A stretch of DNA of 64,000 nucleotides from Lachnospira rogosae (GCF_040096455.1 NZ_JBBMER010000001.1:124001-188000); one strand, 5' to 3'. Shown: positions 36,711 to 45,329, counted from the stretch's first letter. Made by a program: numbers and translations. Notes: generated by a model not told the origin, from the sequence alone.

Positions 36711-38680
36711 TGGCAGGTAATGAGAAAAAGGCTGATATCAGTATGACTGGTAATAAATCAGGGAAGCCATCAATAGATGGAAAGACATTAAAAAGACTTA
36801 TGTCATATATTGTAGGCAGACATAAACTGACATTTTTTATGGTTGTTGTATGTATACTTATTAGTTCCTGTACAGTAGTAGTAAGTTCATTATTCTTACA
36901 GATACTTATAGATAACTATATAACACCTATGTTATCAGAAGTTAATCCATCATTTGCACCATTATTAAAGACAATAATTATGCTTGGATGTCTGTATCTT
37001 GTTGGTGTATTATCAACATTTGCATACAACAAAATGATGATTAAAATATCACAGGGAACTTTAAAAGCAATCCGTGATGATATGTTTACACATATGCAGA
37101 CACTTCCAATAAGATATTTCGATACTCATACACATGGTGATGTAATGAGTCATTATACTAATGATACTGATACATTAAGACAGTTCATATCGCAGGCTCT
37201 TCCACAGTTCATCTCAGCAGTTGTGACAATAGTAGTTGTTATTGTGTCTATGATTGTCAACAGTATACCGCTTACAATACTTGTATTAGCAGTAACCTGT
37301 ATTATGCAGATTGTATCCAAAAAGATAGGTGGGGCAAGTGCAAGGTATTTTATAAGACAGCAGATAACAATAGGTAAGGTTACAGGTTTCATAGAAGAGA
37401 TGATTAATGGACAGAAGGTTATTAAAGTATTCTGTCACGAGGATGAGGCAAAGTACGATTTTGATAAGAATAACGAAATGCTTTGCAGTGATGCAACTAA
37501 TGCCAATAAATACGGTAACATACTTATGCCGGCAATCTCACAGTTAGGTAACTTACAGTATGTTCTCATTGCTCTTATCGGAGGATTTCTTGCATTAAGA
37601 GGAATTGGTGGGATTACTGTCGGAATGATAGTAGCATTTCTTAACCTTTCTAAGACATTCTGTATGCCAGTATCGCAGATAGCACAGCAGATTAGTATGA
37701 TAGCTATGGCGTTGGCAGGAGCAGAAAGAATATTCGGACTTATTGATGAAAAGCCGGAAGAAGATGAAGGCGATGTTACTTTAGTACGCGTAAAGTGTGA
37801 TGATAAAGAACTTAATAACAAAGAAGCCGACAATAAAGATGCCAGAATGGTATTTATAGCAGGTGAAGTTACAGAAACAACTGACAAAGACGGCAGATGG
37901 GCCTGGAAGTGTAGGAAAGCTGATAATACAACAGGTTATATACTTCTTAGGGGAAAGGTCGTATTTGATGATGTAATATTTGGATATAATGAGAATAAGA
38001 TTATACTTAATAATATTAATCTATGGGCTAAATCAGGACAGAAGATAGCATTTGTTGGTGCAACAGGTGCAGGAAAGACGACTATAACTAACCTGATTAA
38101 CAGATTTTATGATATTAATTCAGGAAATATATTCTATGACGGAATAAGCATTGATAGAATTAAGAAAGACGATTTAAGGCATTCACTTGGCATTGTATTA
38201 CAGGACGTTAACCTGTTCACAGGAACTATTATGGATAATATAAGATATGGTAACCTTTTGGCGACCGATGAGGAATGTATTAAAGCCGCTAAGCTTGCCA
38301 ATGCAGATGACTTTATAACAAGACTTCCAGACGGCTATCAGACAGTACTTACACAGAACGGTGCAAGTCTTTCACAGGGACAAAGACAGCTTATATCAAT
38401 TGCAAGGGCAGCAGTTGCCAACCCACCAGTAATGATACTTGATGAGGCGACATCTTCAATTGATACAAGAACAGAAGCACTTGTCCAGAGAGGTATGGAT
38501 AACTTAATGAAGGGCAGAACAGTATTTGTAATAGCACACAGACTTTCAACTGTCCGCAATTCAGATGCCATAATGGTACTTGACCACGGCAATATAATTG
38601 AGCGAGGCTCACACGATGAACTTATTGCCGGAAAGGGAACATATTACAGCTTGTATACAGGGGCATTTGAGTTGTCATAA
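36710..38680 (+). CDS. ABC exporter half-transporter, subunit B (with insertion)
   Basis: 656 residues: six-helix membrane domain (about 30-340), an extra segment of about 60 residues (355-415, rich in Asp/Glu/Lys and containing GRWAWKCRK), then the ATPase with Walker A GATGAGKTT, a deviating signature SLSQGQRQL and a complete Walker B ILDEATSSID. With subunit A it should form a heterodimer with one canonical and one degenerate ATP site. Translation is coupled to subunit A through the overlapping TAATG. Confidence 0.93.
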   Translation: MAGNEKKADISMTGNKSGKPSIDGKTLKRLMSYIVGRHKLTFFMVVVCILISSCTVVVSSLFLQILIDNYITPMLSEVNPSFAPLLKTIIMLGCLYLVGVLSTFAYNKMMIKISQGTLKAIRDDMFTHMQTLPIRYFDTHTHGDVMSHYTNDTDTLRQFISQALPQFISAVVTIVVVIVSMIVNSIPLTILVLAVTCIMQIVSKKIGGASARYFIRQQITIGKVTGFIEEMINGQKVIKVFCHEDEAKYDFDKNNEMLCSDATNANKYGNILMPAISQLGNLQYVLIALIGGFLALRGIGGITVGMIVAFLNLSKTFCMPVSQIAQQISMIAMALAGAERIFGLIDEKPEEDEGDVTLVRVKCDDKELNNKEADNKDARMVFIAGEVTETTDKDGRWAWKCRKADNTTGYILLRGKVVFDDVIFGYNENKIILNNINLWAKSGQKIAFVGATGAGKTTITNLINRFYDINSGNIFYDGISIDRIKKDDLRHSLGIVLQDVNLFTGTIMDNIRYGNLLATDEECIKAAKLANADDFITRLPDGYQTVLTQNGASLSQGQRQLISIARAAVANPPVMILDEATSSIDTRTEALVQRGMDNLMKGRTVFVIAHRLSTVRNSDAIMVLDHGNIIERGSHDELIAGKGTYYSLYTGAFELS

Positions 38681-38748
38681 TATTAAGTTTGCTGTGAGAA
38701 ATGTATTACCAAGGCTGGCGGTTATAATTAAGTGAATATTTTATATTT

Positions 38749-38771
38749 AAGAGGCGTTAAGCCTCTTTTTT
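38749..38771 (+). terminator. Intrinsic terminator after the ABC exporter
   Basis: AAGAGGC (38749-38755), short loop, GCCTCTT with a run of six T. It ends the two-gene exporter operon and separates it from the peroxide-stress group. Confidence 0.85.
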
Positions 38772-38843
38772 AGTGTATTGCGACTACAGGGATACTGTAG
38801 CTGTTAAGTTATACAACAAATAAAATGACAAAAGGGAGTTTTT

Positions 38844-38879
38844 ATGTACGCTGAAAAAACAGATTATGTGATTTGTTAA
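38844..38879 (+). other. Possible 11-codon small ORF
   Basis: An ATG with a good AAAGGGAG ribosome site opens a frame of only 11 codons (MYAEKTDYVIC) ending in TAA, about 90 bases before the small membrane-protein gene. It could be a leader peptide or the broken N-terminus of a lost gene. The rest of 38772-38964 shows nothing else. Confidence 0.25.
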
Positions 38880-38964
38880 ATAAAAGAAAACTATGAAAAA
38901 TGCTGGTGTTGAAAATAATAAATTGTTGTATTATGATGTTGATAATAAAATATGGAGGTGTATT

Positions 38965-39174
38965 ATGAAAGCACATAAATATTGGTCAATTGGAGCAATA
39001 GTTACAATGGTTGGAACTTTTTATACAGGATATAAAGGGTTAAAAGCAGCACACAAATACTTTGCGTTTGGCTCTCTGATATGCTTGGTTATGGCAGTCT
39101 ATTCTGGTCATAAAATGATTTCTGGCAATAAGAGGACAAGAAAACAGATGGAATTGAAAGAAGTGGAGGAATAA
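38965..39174 (+). CDS. Small membrane protein (possibly DUF6219-like)
   Basis: 69 residues, two membrane helices (about 5-23 and 31-50) joined by a short basic loop, then a basic/acidic tail. A TATGGAGGTG ribosome site fixes the start at 38965 rather than 38893. It ends one base before the bcp start region, so the two are probably co-transcribed. The family name is from memory; the function is unknown. Confidence 0.7.
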   Translation: MKAHKYWSIGAIVTMVGTFYTGYKGLKAAHKYFAFGSLICLVMAVYSGHKMISGNKRTRKQMELKEVEE

Positions 39175-39175
39175 T

Positions 39176-39631
39176 ATGTTAGAAGTAGGAAAAAAAGCAC
39201 CGGACTTTGAATTGCCGGATCAGAATGGAGAAATGCATAAATTAAGCGATTATGCAGGAAAAAAAGTGATCTTATATTTTTATCCAAAGGATAATACACC
39301 AGGATGTACGAGGCAGGCATGTGGCTTTTCTGAGCGTTATCCACAGTTTACTGAGAAGGGAGCTGTTATTCTCGGAGTAAGCAAGGACTCTGTAGCGTCT
39401 CACAAGAGATTTGAAGAAAAATATGGACTGGCATTTACGTTATTAGCAGATCCGGAGCACAAAGTTATTGAAGCATATGATGTCTGGAAAGAAAAGAAAA
39501 ATTATGGAAAAGTATCTATGGGTGTAGTAAGAACTACATATCTTATTGATGAGCAGGGAATCATTATAAAGGCAAATGATAAAGTCAAGGCGGCAGATGA
39601 TCCTGAAAATATGCTTAAGGAATTGGCATAA
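39176..39631 (+). CDS. bcp: Thioredoxin-dependent peroxiredoxin (Bcp/PrxQ)
   Basis: Reduces hydrogen peroxide and organic hydroperoxides. 151 residues with thioredoxin fold; peroxidatic Cys44 in NTPGCTRQACGF and the second Cys49 five residues on, the PrxQ arrangement. A GTGGAGGAA ribosome site lies at the end of the previous gene. Its stop overlaps the yaaA ATG by one base. Neighbours (YaaA, Fur/PerR-type regulator) support a peroxide-stress role. Confidence 0.95.
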   Translation: MLEVGKKAPDFELPDQNGEMHKLSDYAGKKVILYFYPKDNTPGCTRQACGFSERYPQFTEKGAVILGVSKDSVASHKRFEEKYGLAFTLLADPEHKVIEAYDVWKEKKNYGKVSMGVVRTTYLIDEQGIIIKANDKVKAADDPENMLKELA

Positions 39632-40380
39632 TGAAGATTATTTTATCACCTGCAAAAAAGATGATTGTAGATACCGATAACTTAGCACCGGTTGAACTGC
39701 CTGTCTATATTGATAAGACAGCAGAAGTATTAAACTGGATGAAAAGCAAATCAAAAGAAGAATTGAAAGCTATCTGGAAATGTAATGACAAGATTGCAGA
39801 GCAGAACTTTAACAGATTGGAAAATATGGATCTTTATAACAGGCTTACTCCGGCTGTTTTAGCATATGAAGGGATTGCATTTCAATATATGGCACCATCT
39901 GTGTTTGAAATCCAGCAGTTTGAGTATTTGCAAAATCATTTAAGAATCCTGTCTGCGTTTTATGGCATTTTAAAACCAATGGATGGTGTGACTCCTTATC
40001 GTCTTGAAATGCAGGCAAAGGTTGGAATTGGAGATGCAAAAAATCTGTATGAGTACTGGAGAGACTTGTTATACCGCTCAGTAATCGATGACAGTAGGAT
40101 TATCATTAATCTTGCATCAAAAGAATACTCAAAATGTATAGAAAAGTATCTGACACCACAGGACAGATATATTACGATTGTATTTTGTGAGTTATCCGGA
40201 GATAAATTGGTGACAAAAGGTACCTATGCCAAGATGGCTCGTGGTGAAATGGTCAGATTCATAGCGGAAAATAATATTGAAAATCCAGTGGAGATTCAGA
40301 AATTTGACAGACTCGGATATTCGTTTAGGTCTGATTTATCTTCAGATTCAGAATATGTATTTGAACACAAAATAAAATAG
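39631..40380 (+). CDS. yaaA: Peroxide stress protein YaaA
   Basis: DUF328/UPF0246 family, 249 residues, starting with the typical MKIILSPAKKM and containing YRLEMQAKVG, INLASKEYSK and YAKMARGEMVRF motifs. In Escherichia coli YaaA lowers intracellular free iron during peroxide stress and binds DNA. It is translationally coupled to bcp. Confidence 0.95.
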   Translation: MKIILSPAKKMIVDTDNLAPVELPVYIDKTAEVLNWMKSKSKEELKAIWKCNDKIAEQNFNRLENMDLYNRLTPAVLAYEGIAFQYMAPSVFEIQQFEYLQNHLRILSAFYGILKPMDGVTPYRLEMQAKVGIGDAKNLYEYWRDLLYRSVIDDSRIIINLASKEYSKCIEKYLTPQDRYITIVFCELSGDKLVTKGTYAKMARGEMVRFIAENNIENPVEIQKFDRLGYSFRSDLSSDSEYVFEHKIK

Positions 40381-40414
40381 TTATTCAGGTAAAAGATGCT
40401 CAGTTTGGCAACTT

Positions 40415-40493
40415 TTATAATAATGAGAATCATTCCTATTTTATTGACAACAGGATAATAGTGGTATATAATCCTTATTAAGAATCAATCCTA
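40415..40493 (+). promoter_or_regulatory. Promoter and Fur/PerR-like operators before the regulator gene
   Basis: A consensus vegetative promoter (TTGACA 40444-40449, 17 bases, TATAAT 40467-40472) is flanked by two similar elements: GAATCATTCCTA (40427-40438) within TTATAATAATGAGAATCATT, which contains the palindrome AATGA-GAA-TCATT, and GAATCAATCCTA (40482-40493) near the expected transcript start. The arrangement fits autoregulation by the Fur-family protein encoded just downstream. Confidence 0.7.
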
Positions 40494-40506
40494 ACAAGGA
40501 GGACAG

Positions 40507-40914
40507 ATGACAAGTAGGAGAAATACTATTCAAAAAGATTTAGTACGAAACGCTGTGTATGAGATGAAAAGACACGTTACGGCAAATGAAGTGTATGAAT
40601 TTATAAAAGAAGAATATCCAACAATTGGAAAAGGAACTGTATATAGAAATCTTGATATATTGGTAGAGGAAGGTGCATTAAGAAAGGTTGAAGTTCCGGA
40701 TGGACCAAACCGATTTGATTTTACATTGAAAAATCATTACCATGTAAGATGTATAAAGTGCGGTGAAATTTTTGATGTGGATATGGATCAAATACCGGAT
40801 TTGCTGGAAAGAATTCATAACACTCATGGAATTGAATTTGTGGATTATGATATTTCATTTAAAGGTATTTGCCCGAAATGCAGGGAGAAGGTAAAGGAGG
40901 AACAGTATGGATAG
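40507..40914 (+). CDS. perR: Fur-family regulator, PerR-like
   Basis: 135-residue metal-dependent repressor: N-terminal winged helix (TIGKGTVYRNLDILVEEGAL), then a dimerisation domain with the His-rich NHYHVRC metal site and two CxxC pairs (CIKC, CPKC) for structural zinc. Its linkage to bcp and yaaA favours a PerR role over Fur or Zur, but metal selectivity cannot be read from sequence. A GGAGG site precedes the ATG. The stop overlaps the start of a truncated gene. Confidence 0.85.
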   Translation: MTSRRNTIQKDLVRNAVYEMKRHVTANEVYEFIKEEYPTIGKGTVYRNLDILVEEGALRKVEVPDGPNRFDFTLKNHYHVRCIKCGEIFDVDMDQIPDLLERIHNTHGIEFVDYDISFKGICPKCREKVKEEQYG

Positions 40915-40972
40915 GAAAGCAATGTATAAGTTGAGTTATGGACTGTTTATATTGACCGCTAAAGAAGCATAA
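40907..40972 (+). pseudogene. Remnant of a flavin reductase-like gene (N-terminus only)
   Basis: A 21-codon frame starting MDRKAMYKLSYGLFILTAKE and ending at TAA. To my knowledge this matches the N-terminus of clostridial flavin reductase/rubredoxin (Hrb-like) proteins, whose remaining ~180 residues are missing. It has AAAGGAGG at a normal distance and overlaps the perR stop. After the stop only 24 bases remain before the next gene, so most of the gene was deleted. Confidence 0.7.
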
Positions 40973-40996
40973 ATGTATTAAGATAGGATTATACCA

Positions 40997-42229
40997 ATGA
41001 AAGAAGAATTAAGTATAGATATCATCGGACTTGCAGGAGCCTGTTCTTATGCTTTGGACTGTATAGAAGCAGAGTTTGTAAATATCAAAAACAAACATGG
41101 AAAAAGAGTGGCTTATATAAGTATACGTATGGCAGAATATTGGAAAATTCAAGGTGATGAGTTACAAGATTTAGCCATGTGTGCTTTACTGCATGATAAT
41201 GCTTTGACACAATATATTTCGGAAGAACTGAAAAAGGATTCCGTCATTAATTGTAAAAAAGATTTATCCGAGAAAAAAACAAATCTTCATTGTATTTATG
41301 GAGAAAAAAATATTACTAAAATTCCATTTAAAACAGATGTGTCAAATGTGATTTTGTATCATCATGAACATGCCGATGGAACAGGTCCTTTTCAAAAAAA
41401 GTGGAATGAAATTCCGTTGTTTGCAAGGATTATTCATCTTGCAGATACCATTGATATTATAGGAAATAACACAGGATCTGGAAATAACAGTTGGAATTTT
41501 ATATGTCAGTTTCTTTTGAAAAATAAGGATGGATTATTCGATTCAGAATGTGTGAATGCCTTTTTTCATGCATTCACACATTTCGAATCTTTTACGTGTT
41601 TAAGCGATAATTCTTTTGAAATGAAGCTATGGGAGATTATCCCAAGACAAAAACAGGTTTTCGATTGGAAAACGTGTAAAAATGTCGCAGATTTTTTTGC
41701 AAAGATTGTAGATTATAAATCTTCTTTTACAAGCAGACATTCTATAGGAGTGGCTGAGAAAGCAGCTCTTTTTGCTCAATATATAGGATTTGATTCTATT
41801 AATGTGCAAAAAATGTATCTGGCTGGTGCACTGCATGATATTGGGAAAATGGCAGTAGACAATGAAATTTTAGAAAAACCGGATAAACTGACAGATGATG
41901 AATTTTCAGAAATGAAGAATCATGCTGGCTATACATACCTTATATTATCAGAGGTTAATGATTTTGAAGAAATACGAGACTGGGCAGCTTTCCATCATGA
42001 AAAATTAAATGGAAAAGGGTATCCTTTTGGAAAAACCGCAGCTGAATTAAATGAGCCGGAACGTATTATGGCATGTATTGATATTTATCAGGCATTAACC
42101 GAGGACAGACCATATAAGAAAGGTTTATCGCACGAAAAAACGTGTGAGATGCTCGATGACATGGCACAGAAAGGTTTTATTGATTCTGATATTTCCAAGA
42201 AAATTAGGGAATGTTTTGGTGGAATCTAA
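40997..42229 (+). CDS. Tandem HD / HD-GYP domain protein, probable c-di-GMP phosphodiesterase
   Basis: 410 residues. The N-terminal half (about 15-200) is a degenerate HD domain retaining LLHDN and YHHEHADGTGPF but not the full metal set. The C-terminal half (about 240-405) is a complete HD-GYP domain with LHDIGKMAV, FHHEKLNGKGYPFG and ACIDIYQALTEDRPY. No membrane segment or sensor domain. It could act as a c-di-GMP hydrolase; the motility genes and PilZ protein elsewhere in the window make that plausible. AAA-rich lysine codons set it apart from the flanking genome. Confidence 0.85.
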   Translation: MKEELSIDIIGLAGACSYALDCIEAEFVNIKNKHGKRVAYISIRMAEYWKIQGDELQDLAMCALLHDNALTQYISEELKKDSVINCKKDLSEKKTNLHCIYGEKNITKIPFKTDVSNVILYHHEHADGTGPFQKKWNEIPLFARIIHLADTIDIIGNNTGSGNNSWNFICQFLLKNKDGLFDSECVNAFFHAFTHFESFTCLSDNSFEMKLWEIIPRQKQVFDWKTCKNVADFFAKIVDYKSSFTSRHSIGVAEKAALFAQYIGFDSINVQKMYLAGALHDIGKMAVDNEILEKPDKLTDDEFSEMKNHAGYTYLILSEVNDFEEIRDWAAFHHEKLNGKGYPFGKTAAELNEPERIMACIDIYQALTEDRPYKKGLSHEKTCEMLDDMAQKGFIDSDISKKIRECFGGI

Positions 42230-42387
42230 CATTAAAAACGAGAAAATATAGGAAATTTATGAGAAATGCTTTTGCCTATTATGATCAGATAGTATAGAAC
42301 AGGTTCATAAAACAAATAAAACTGAAAGTAGAATTAATTTATGTATGAAATGAAACCAGAATAATATTTATGAATTAGGCTGAACGC

Positions 42388-42430
42388 ATGGATGCTATCC
42401 TGTATTGCACAGGTGGCATCCATTTTGTCT
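42388..42430 (+). terminator. Terminator-like hairpin after the HD-GYP gene
   Basis: ATGGATGC (42388-42395) pairs with GCATCCAT (42416-42423), loop of 20, followed by a T-rich tract. It lies in the ~530-base gap 42230-42761, which otherwise is AT-rich with only very short open frames. Confidence 0.6.
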
Positions 42431-42620
42431 TTGTATAGCTGTATTGGGAATTATTTATTATTTTGTGCCATTTGTTACAAAAAGCCGTGACAAGATAAAT
42501 GTATCTTGATATAATAAAAAAAATAATTGTTGTAAAAAGCAGAATATAGAGATTTGCGTTAAGTAATTTATTAAGTATCATTTTATAAAAGCGTGATTTT
42601 TACAGAATGGAGATAAAAGT

Positions 42621-42695
42621 ATGATGCTAGAAAAAGGGCTGGAGAAAGATAAAATAGAAGCTGAAGCACTCTCTGAAAAAATGAAGCGATATTAA
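42621..42695 (+). other. Possible 24-codon small ORF
   Basis: A short, highly charged frame beginning MMLEKGLEKDKIEAEAL after a GGAGATAAAAG ribosome-site-like stretch. No homology recognised. It may be a small peptide or the remnant of a lost gene in this gene-poor stretch. Confidence 0.25.
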
Positions 42696-42761
42696 TGAAG
42701 ATAATTACATATCAGTGCCAAACAAATAACCTGAATTAATAAAGAATAGGTGGATAACAAA

Positions 42762-43298
42762 GTGAACATAACAGTGTATTTAGGAGCTAACAAAGGCATA
42801 GATGATACATTTTCAATAGCTGTAAGGGAACTTGGAAAATGGATAGGAGCAAATGGACACACTTTAATATATGGTGGTTCTAAGACAGGACTTATGGGCG
42901 AACTTGCAGAGAGTGTGCTTATGGAAGGTGGCAGAGTAACCGGCGTTGAGCCACAGTTCTTTGTAGAGGCAGAAGTTCAGTATGACGAGATAACAGAACT
43001 GATTGTAACTAAAGATATGACAGAGAGAAAGACAAAGATGATAGAACTTGGTGATGCTTTTATAGCATTTCCGGGTGGAACAGGTACGCTTGAAGAGATA
43101 ACTGAAGTTATGTCAAAGTTATCTCTTAACCAGCTTTCAGCACCGTGCATATTCTACAATCTTAATGGATATTATGATAGTATTAAAGAATTTCTGTCTC
43201 ATATGGTTGCAATGGGATTGTCAACTAATGAACGTCAGAAAGATATATATTTTGCATCTGACTTAACAGAAGTAGTGGCTGTTTTATCCCATTTCTAG
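42762..43298 (+). CDS. LOG family protein (TIGR00730), possible cytokinin-riboside phosphoribohydrolase
   Basis: 178 residues, Rossmann-like fold with the family motifs YGGSKTGLMG and FPGGTGTLEE; these proteins hydrolyse nucleoside 5'-monophosphates, and bacterial roles vary. GTG at 42762 is chosen because AGGTGG at 42748-42753 is spaced for it; a GTG at 42750 overlaps that site. AAG-type lysine use returns here to the genome norm. Confidence 0.85.
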   Translation: MNITVYLGANKGIDDTFSIAVRELGKWIGANGHTLIYGGSKTGLMGELAESVLMEGGRVTGVEPQFFVEAEVQYDEITELIVTKDMTERKTKMIELGDAFIAFPGGTGTLEEITEVMSKLSLNQLSAPCIFYNLNGYYDSIKEFLSHMVAMGLSTNERQKDIYFASDLTEVVAVLSHF

Positions 43299-43304
43299 AA
43301 TGTT

Positions 43305-43368
43305 TTGCTGGTATATCAGAACTGGTATTATTAAAATATGAGAAATGCACAGTTTGAGTAACCAGCAA
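43305..43368 (+). repeat. Inverted repeat after the LOG gene
   Basis: TTGCTGGT (43305-43312) and ACCAGCAA (43361-43368) form an 8-bp stem with a long loop of about 48 bases. It may be a weak terminator before the cobalamin genes. Confidence 0.3.
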
Positions 43369-43447
43369 TAAAATATTATTATGGTATTGCATTAAAATAG
43401 CGTGGCAGAGTATAGTATTAAGCATAATACATAAGGAGACAGATGTA

Positions 43448-43702
43448 ATGGAGAACAGTTACAGGTATTTTAAGAATGACCAGTGTAAGTATTACCCTTG
43501 CCATAAGATAGAAGAAGGGCAGGATTTTAACTGCCTTTTTTGTTATTGTCCTATGAATTGTTATACTGATTGTCTGGGAACGCCGAATTATATAACAAGA
43601 GCAAGTGGAAAGCGTATCAAGGATTGTACCAATTGTACATTTCCGCATATTCCTGAGAATTATGATCATATAATACAATTTTTATCAAAGAAGATGAGAT
43701 AA
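43448..43702 (+). CDS. Cysteine-rich small domain protein next to cobalamin genes
   Basis: 84 residues with nine cysteines, including CKYYPCHK, CLFCYCPMNC and CTNC, consistent with one or more metal sites. It matches what I know of the cysteine-rich small domain family (PF04071). An AAGGAGACAG ribosome site precedes the ATG. It lies 15 bases before the cobaltochelatase fusion, so a role in cobalt or corrinoid handling is a contextual guess. Confidence 0.75.
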   Translation: MENSYRYFKNDQCKYYPCHKIEEGQDFNCLFCYCPMNCYTDCLGTPNYITRASGKRIKDCTNCTFPHIPENYDHIIQFLSKKMR

Positions 43703-43717
43703 AGGATAAGAAATACG

Positions 43718-45247
43718 ATGAAGAAAGCTATTTTAATTGTAAGTTTTGGAACAACTTATACAGATACAAGAACTAAGAATATTACAGCTATTAAGCAACA
43801 GGTAAGTATGCTTTATCCGGATACAATTGTAGAAGAGGCAGTATCAAGCACAATTGTAAGAAAGCATATGCAGGAGAAGGAACATATTAATGCGAAAAGT
43901 CCGCTTGAGGCACTTATAAGCTTAAAAGAGCAGGACGTAACACAGGTTGTTGTATTTCCAACACACGTAATAGACGGAATTGAGAATAACCAGATGAAAA
44001 ATGCAGTAGAGGAGTGCAGGCATTTATTTAATAAGGTAGTTGTAGCTGATGCACTTTTGGCAAATGCTGATGATTATACAGATGTTGCCAAGGTTTTGTG
44101 GGAGTCGTTAAAAGAGCTTACTGGTAATTCAGTATTGATATTTATGGGACACGGAACAGAGCATATGGCTGACAGCAGTTACAGGGTAATGGAACAGGCG
44201 TTAAGGGAATACGCAGGAAAGCCTGTATATATCGCAACAGTTGAGGGAAAGAGAACAATTGAAGATGTAATTAGCAATATGAGAGAAGAAGGAATTGTCA
44301 ACACGGGTGTTCTTCTTGCACCGCTTATGTTAGTTGCAGGCGACCACGCTAATAATGATATGGCAGGAGATGACGAGTCCTTTGCCACTATATTAAAAGC
44401 TAATGGATACACACCACAATGTGTTATAAAGGGTATAGGTGAATATCCAGCAGTACGTCAGGTGTATTTATCACATTTGCAAAAGGCAGTGAAAGCATTA
44501 GAAAATGTATCAGATACAGATAATTTGCCTGATAAAAAGAGTGGAATATTATATGGCATTGGAGTGGGTACAGGCAATCCTAAGCAGATGACATTACAGG
44601 AACTGGAAGTGATTAAGTCGTGCGATTTAATAGTTATTCCAGCAGTATCCAAGGAAGAATGTTATGCGTACCGCATAGCAGAGCAGGCTTGTAGTGAAAT
44701 TTCCACGAAGCCAGTTTTGTGTATGCCGTTTCCTATGATTAAGGATGAAGGAAAGCTTGAAATTTCACATAATAAGATATATGAAGCAATTGAAGAATAT
44801 CTTTATCAGGGTAAGAAGATTGGAATGATTACAATCGGAGACCCAAGCATATATTCTACATATATGTATATGCATAAGCGTGCGAGGGCTAATGGATGGA
44901 GGGCTGAGATAGTAAGCGGAGTTCCGTCATTTTGTGCTGTTGCGGCAAGGCTTGGCATATCTTTAGGCGAGAAGGGCGAAGAGATACATATTATTCCATC
45001 ATCAGATAATATAGAGAATACATTTTCATATAACGGAACACTTATATATATGAAGTCAGGAAGAGGTCTTAAGCAGTTAGTTAAGGCACTGCGCGCACGA
45101 CAGGAAGCAGGAGAAATGTATGAGATAAATGCAGTATCTAACTGTGGAATGGATAGTGAAAAGATATATCACAGCCTTGAAGAACTTGAAAATGCTGATG
45201 TATATCTCACAACCGTTATAGTAAAAAGAAAAAAGAAAAACAATTGA
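43718..45247 (+). CDS. cbiKL: Fusion of cobaltochelatase CbiK and cobalt-factor II C20-methyltransferase CbiL
   Basis: 509 residues joining two early anaerobic cobalamin steps. Residues 1-~265 are class II chelatase CbiK (ILIVSFGTTYTDTR), with metal-site His145 (MGHGTEH) and His210 (AGDHANND). From about 272 it is a SAM-dependent tetrapyrrole methyltransferase of CbiL/CobI type (GIGVGTGNPKQMTLQELEVI and IGDPSIYSTYMYMH). No frameshift separates the domains. The gene lies upstream of the cobalamin riboswitch, so it probably has its own promoter. Confidence 0.93.
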   Translation: MKKAILIVSFGTTYTDTRTKNITAIKQQVSMLYPDTIVEEAVSSTIVRKHMQEKEHINAKSPLEALISLKEQDVTQVVVFPTHVIDGIENNQMKNAVEECRHLFNKVVVADALLANADDYTDVAKVLWESLKELTGNSVLIFMGHGTEHMADSSYRVMEQALREYAGKPVYIATVEGKRTIEDVISNMREEGIVNTGVLLAPLMLVAGDHANNDMAGDDESFATILKANGYTPQCVIKGIGEYPAVRQVYLSHLQKAVKALENVSDTDNLPDKKSGILYGIGVGTGNPKQMTLQELEVIKSCDLIVIPAVSKEECYAYRIAEQACSEISTKPVLCMPFPMIKDEGKLEISHNKIYEAIEEYLYQGKKIGMITIGDPSIYSTYMYMHKRARANGWRAEIVSGVPSFCAVAARLGISLGEKGEEIHIIPSSDNIENTFSYNGTLIYMKSGRGLKQLVKALRARQEAGEMYEINAVSNCGMDSEKIYHSLEELENADVYLTTVIVKRKKKNN

Positions 45248-45329
45248 AATTAATAATTGCATTTCTAGTAATAATATGAAATAATGAACGCTGGATATAA
45301 ATCCAGATGATAACGAAATAATCACTGTA

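Noticed and set aside
42230..42761. A hidden gene or tRNA in the 530-base gap
   Set aside because: Only very short frames, one terminator-like hairpin and AT-rich sequence; no cloverleaf pattern found by eye.
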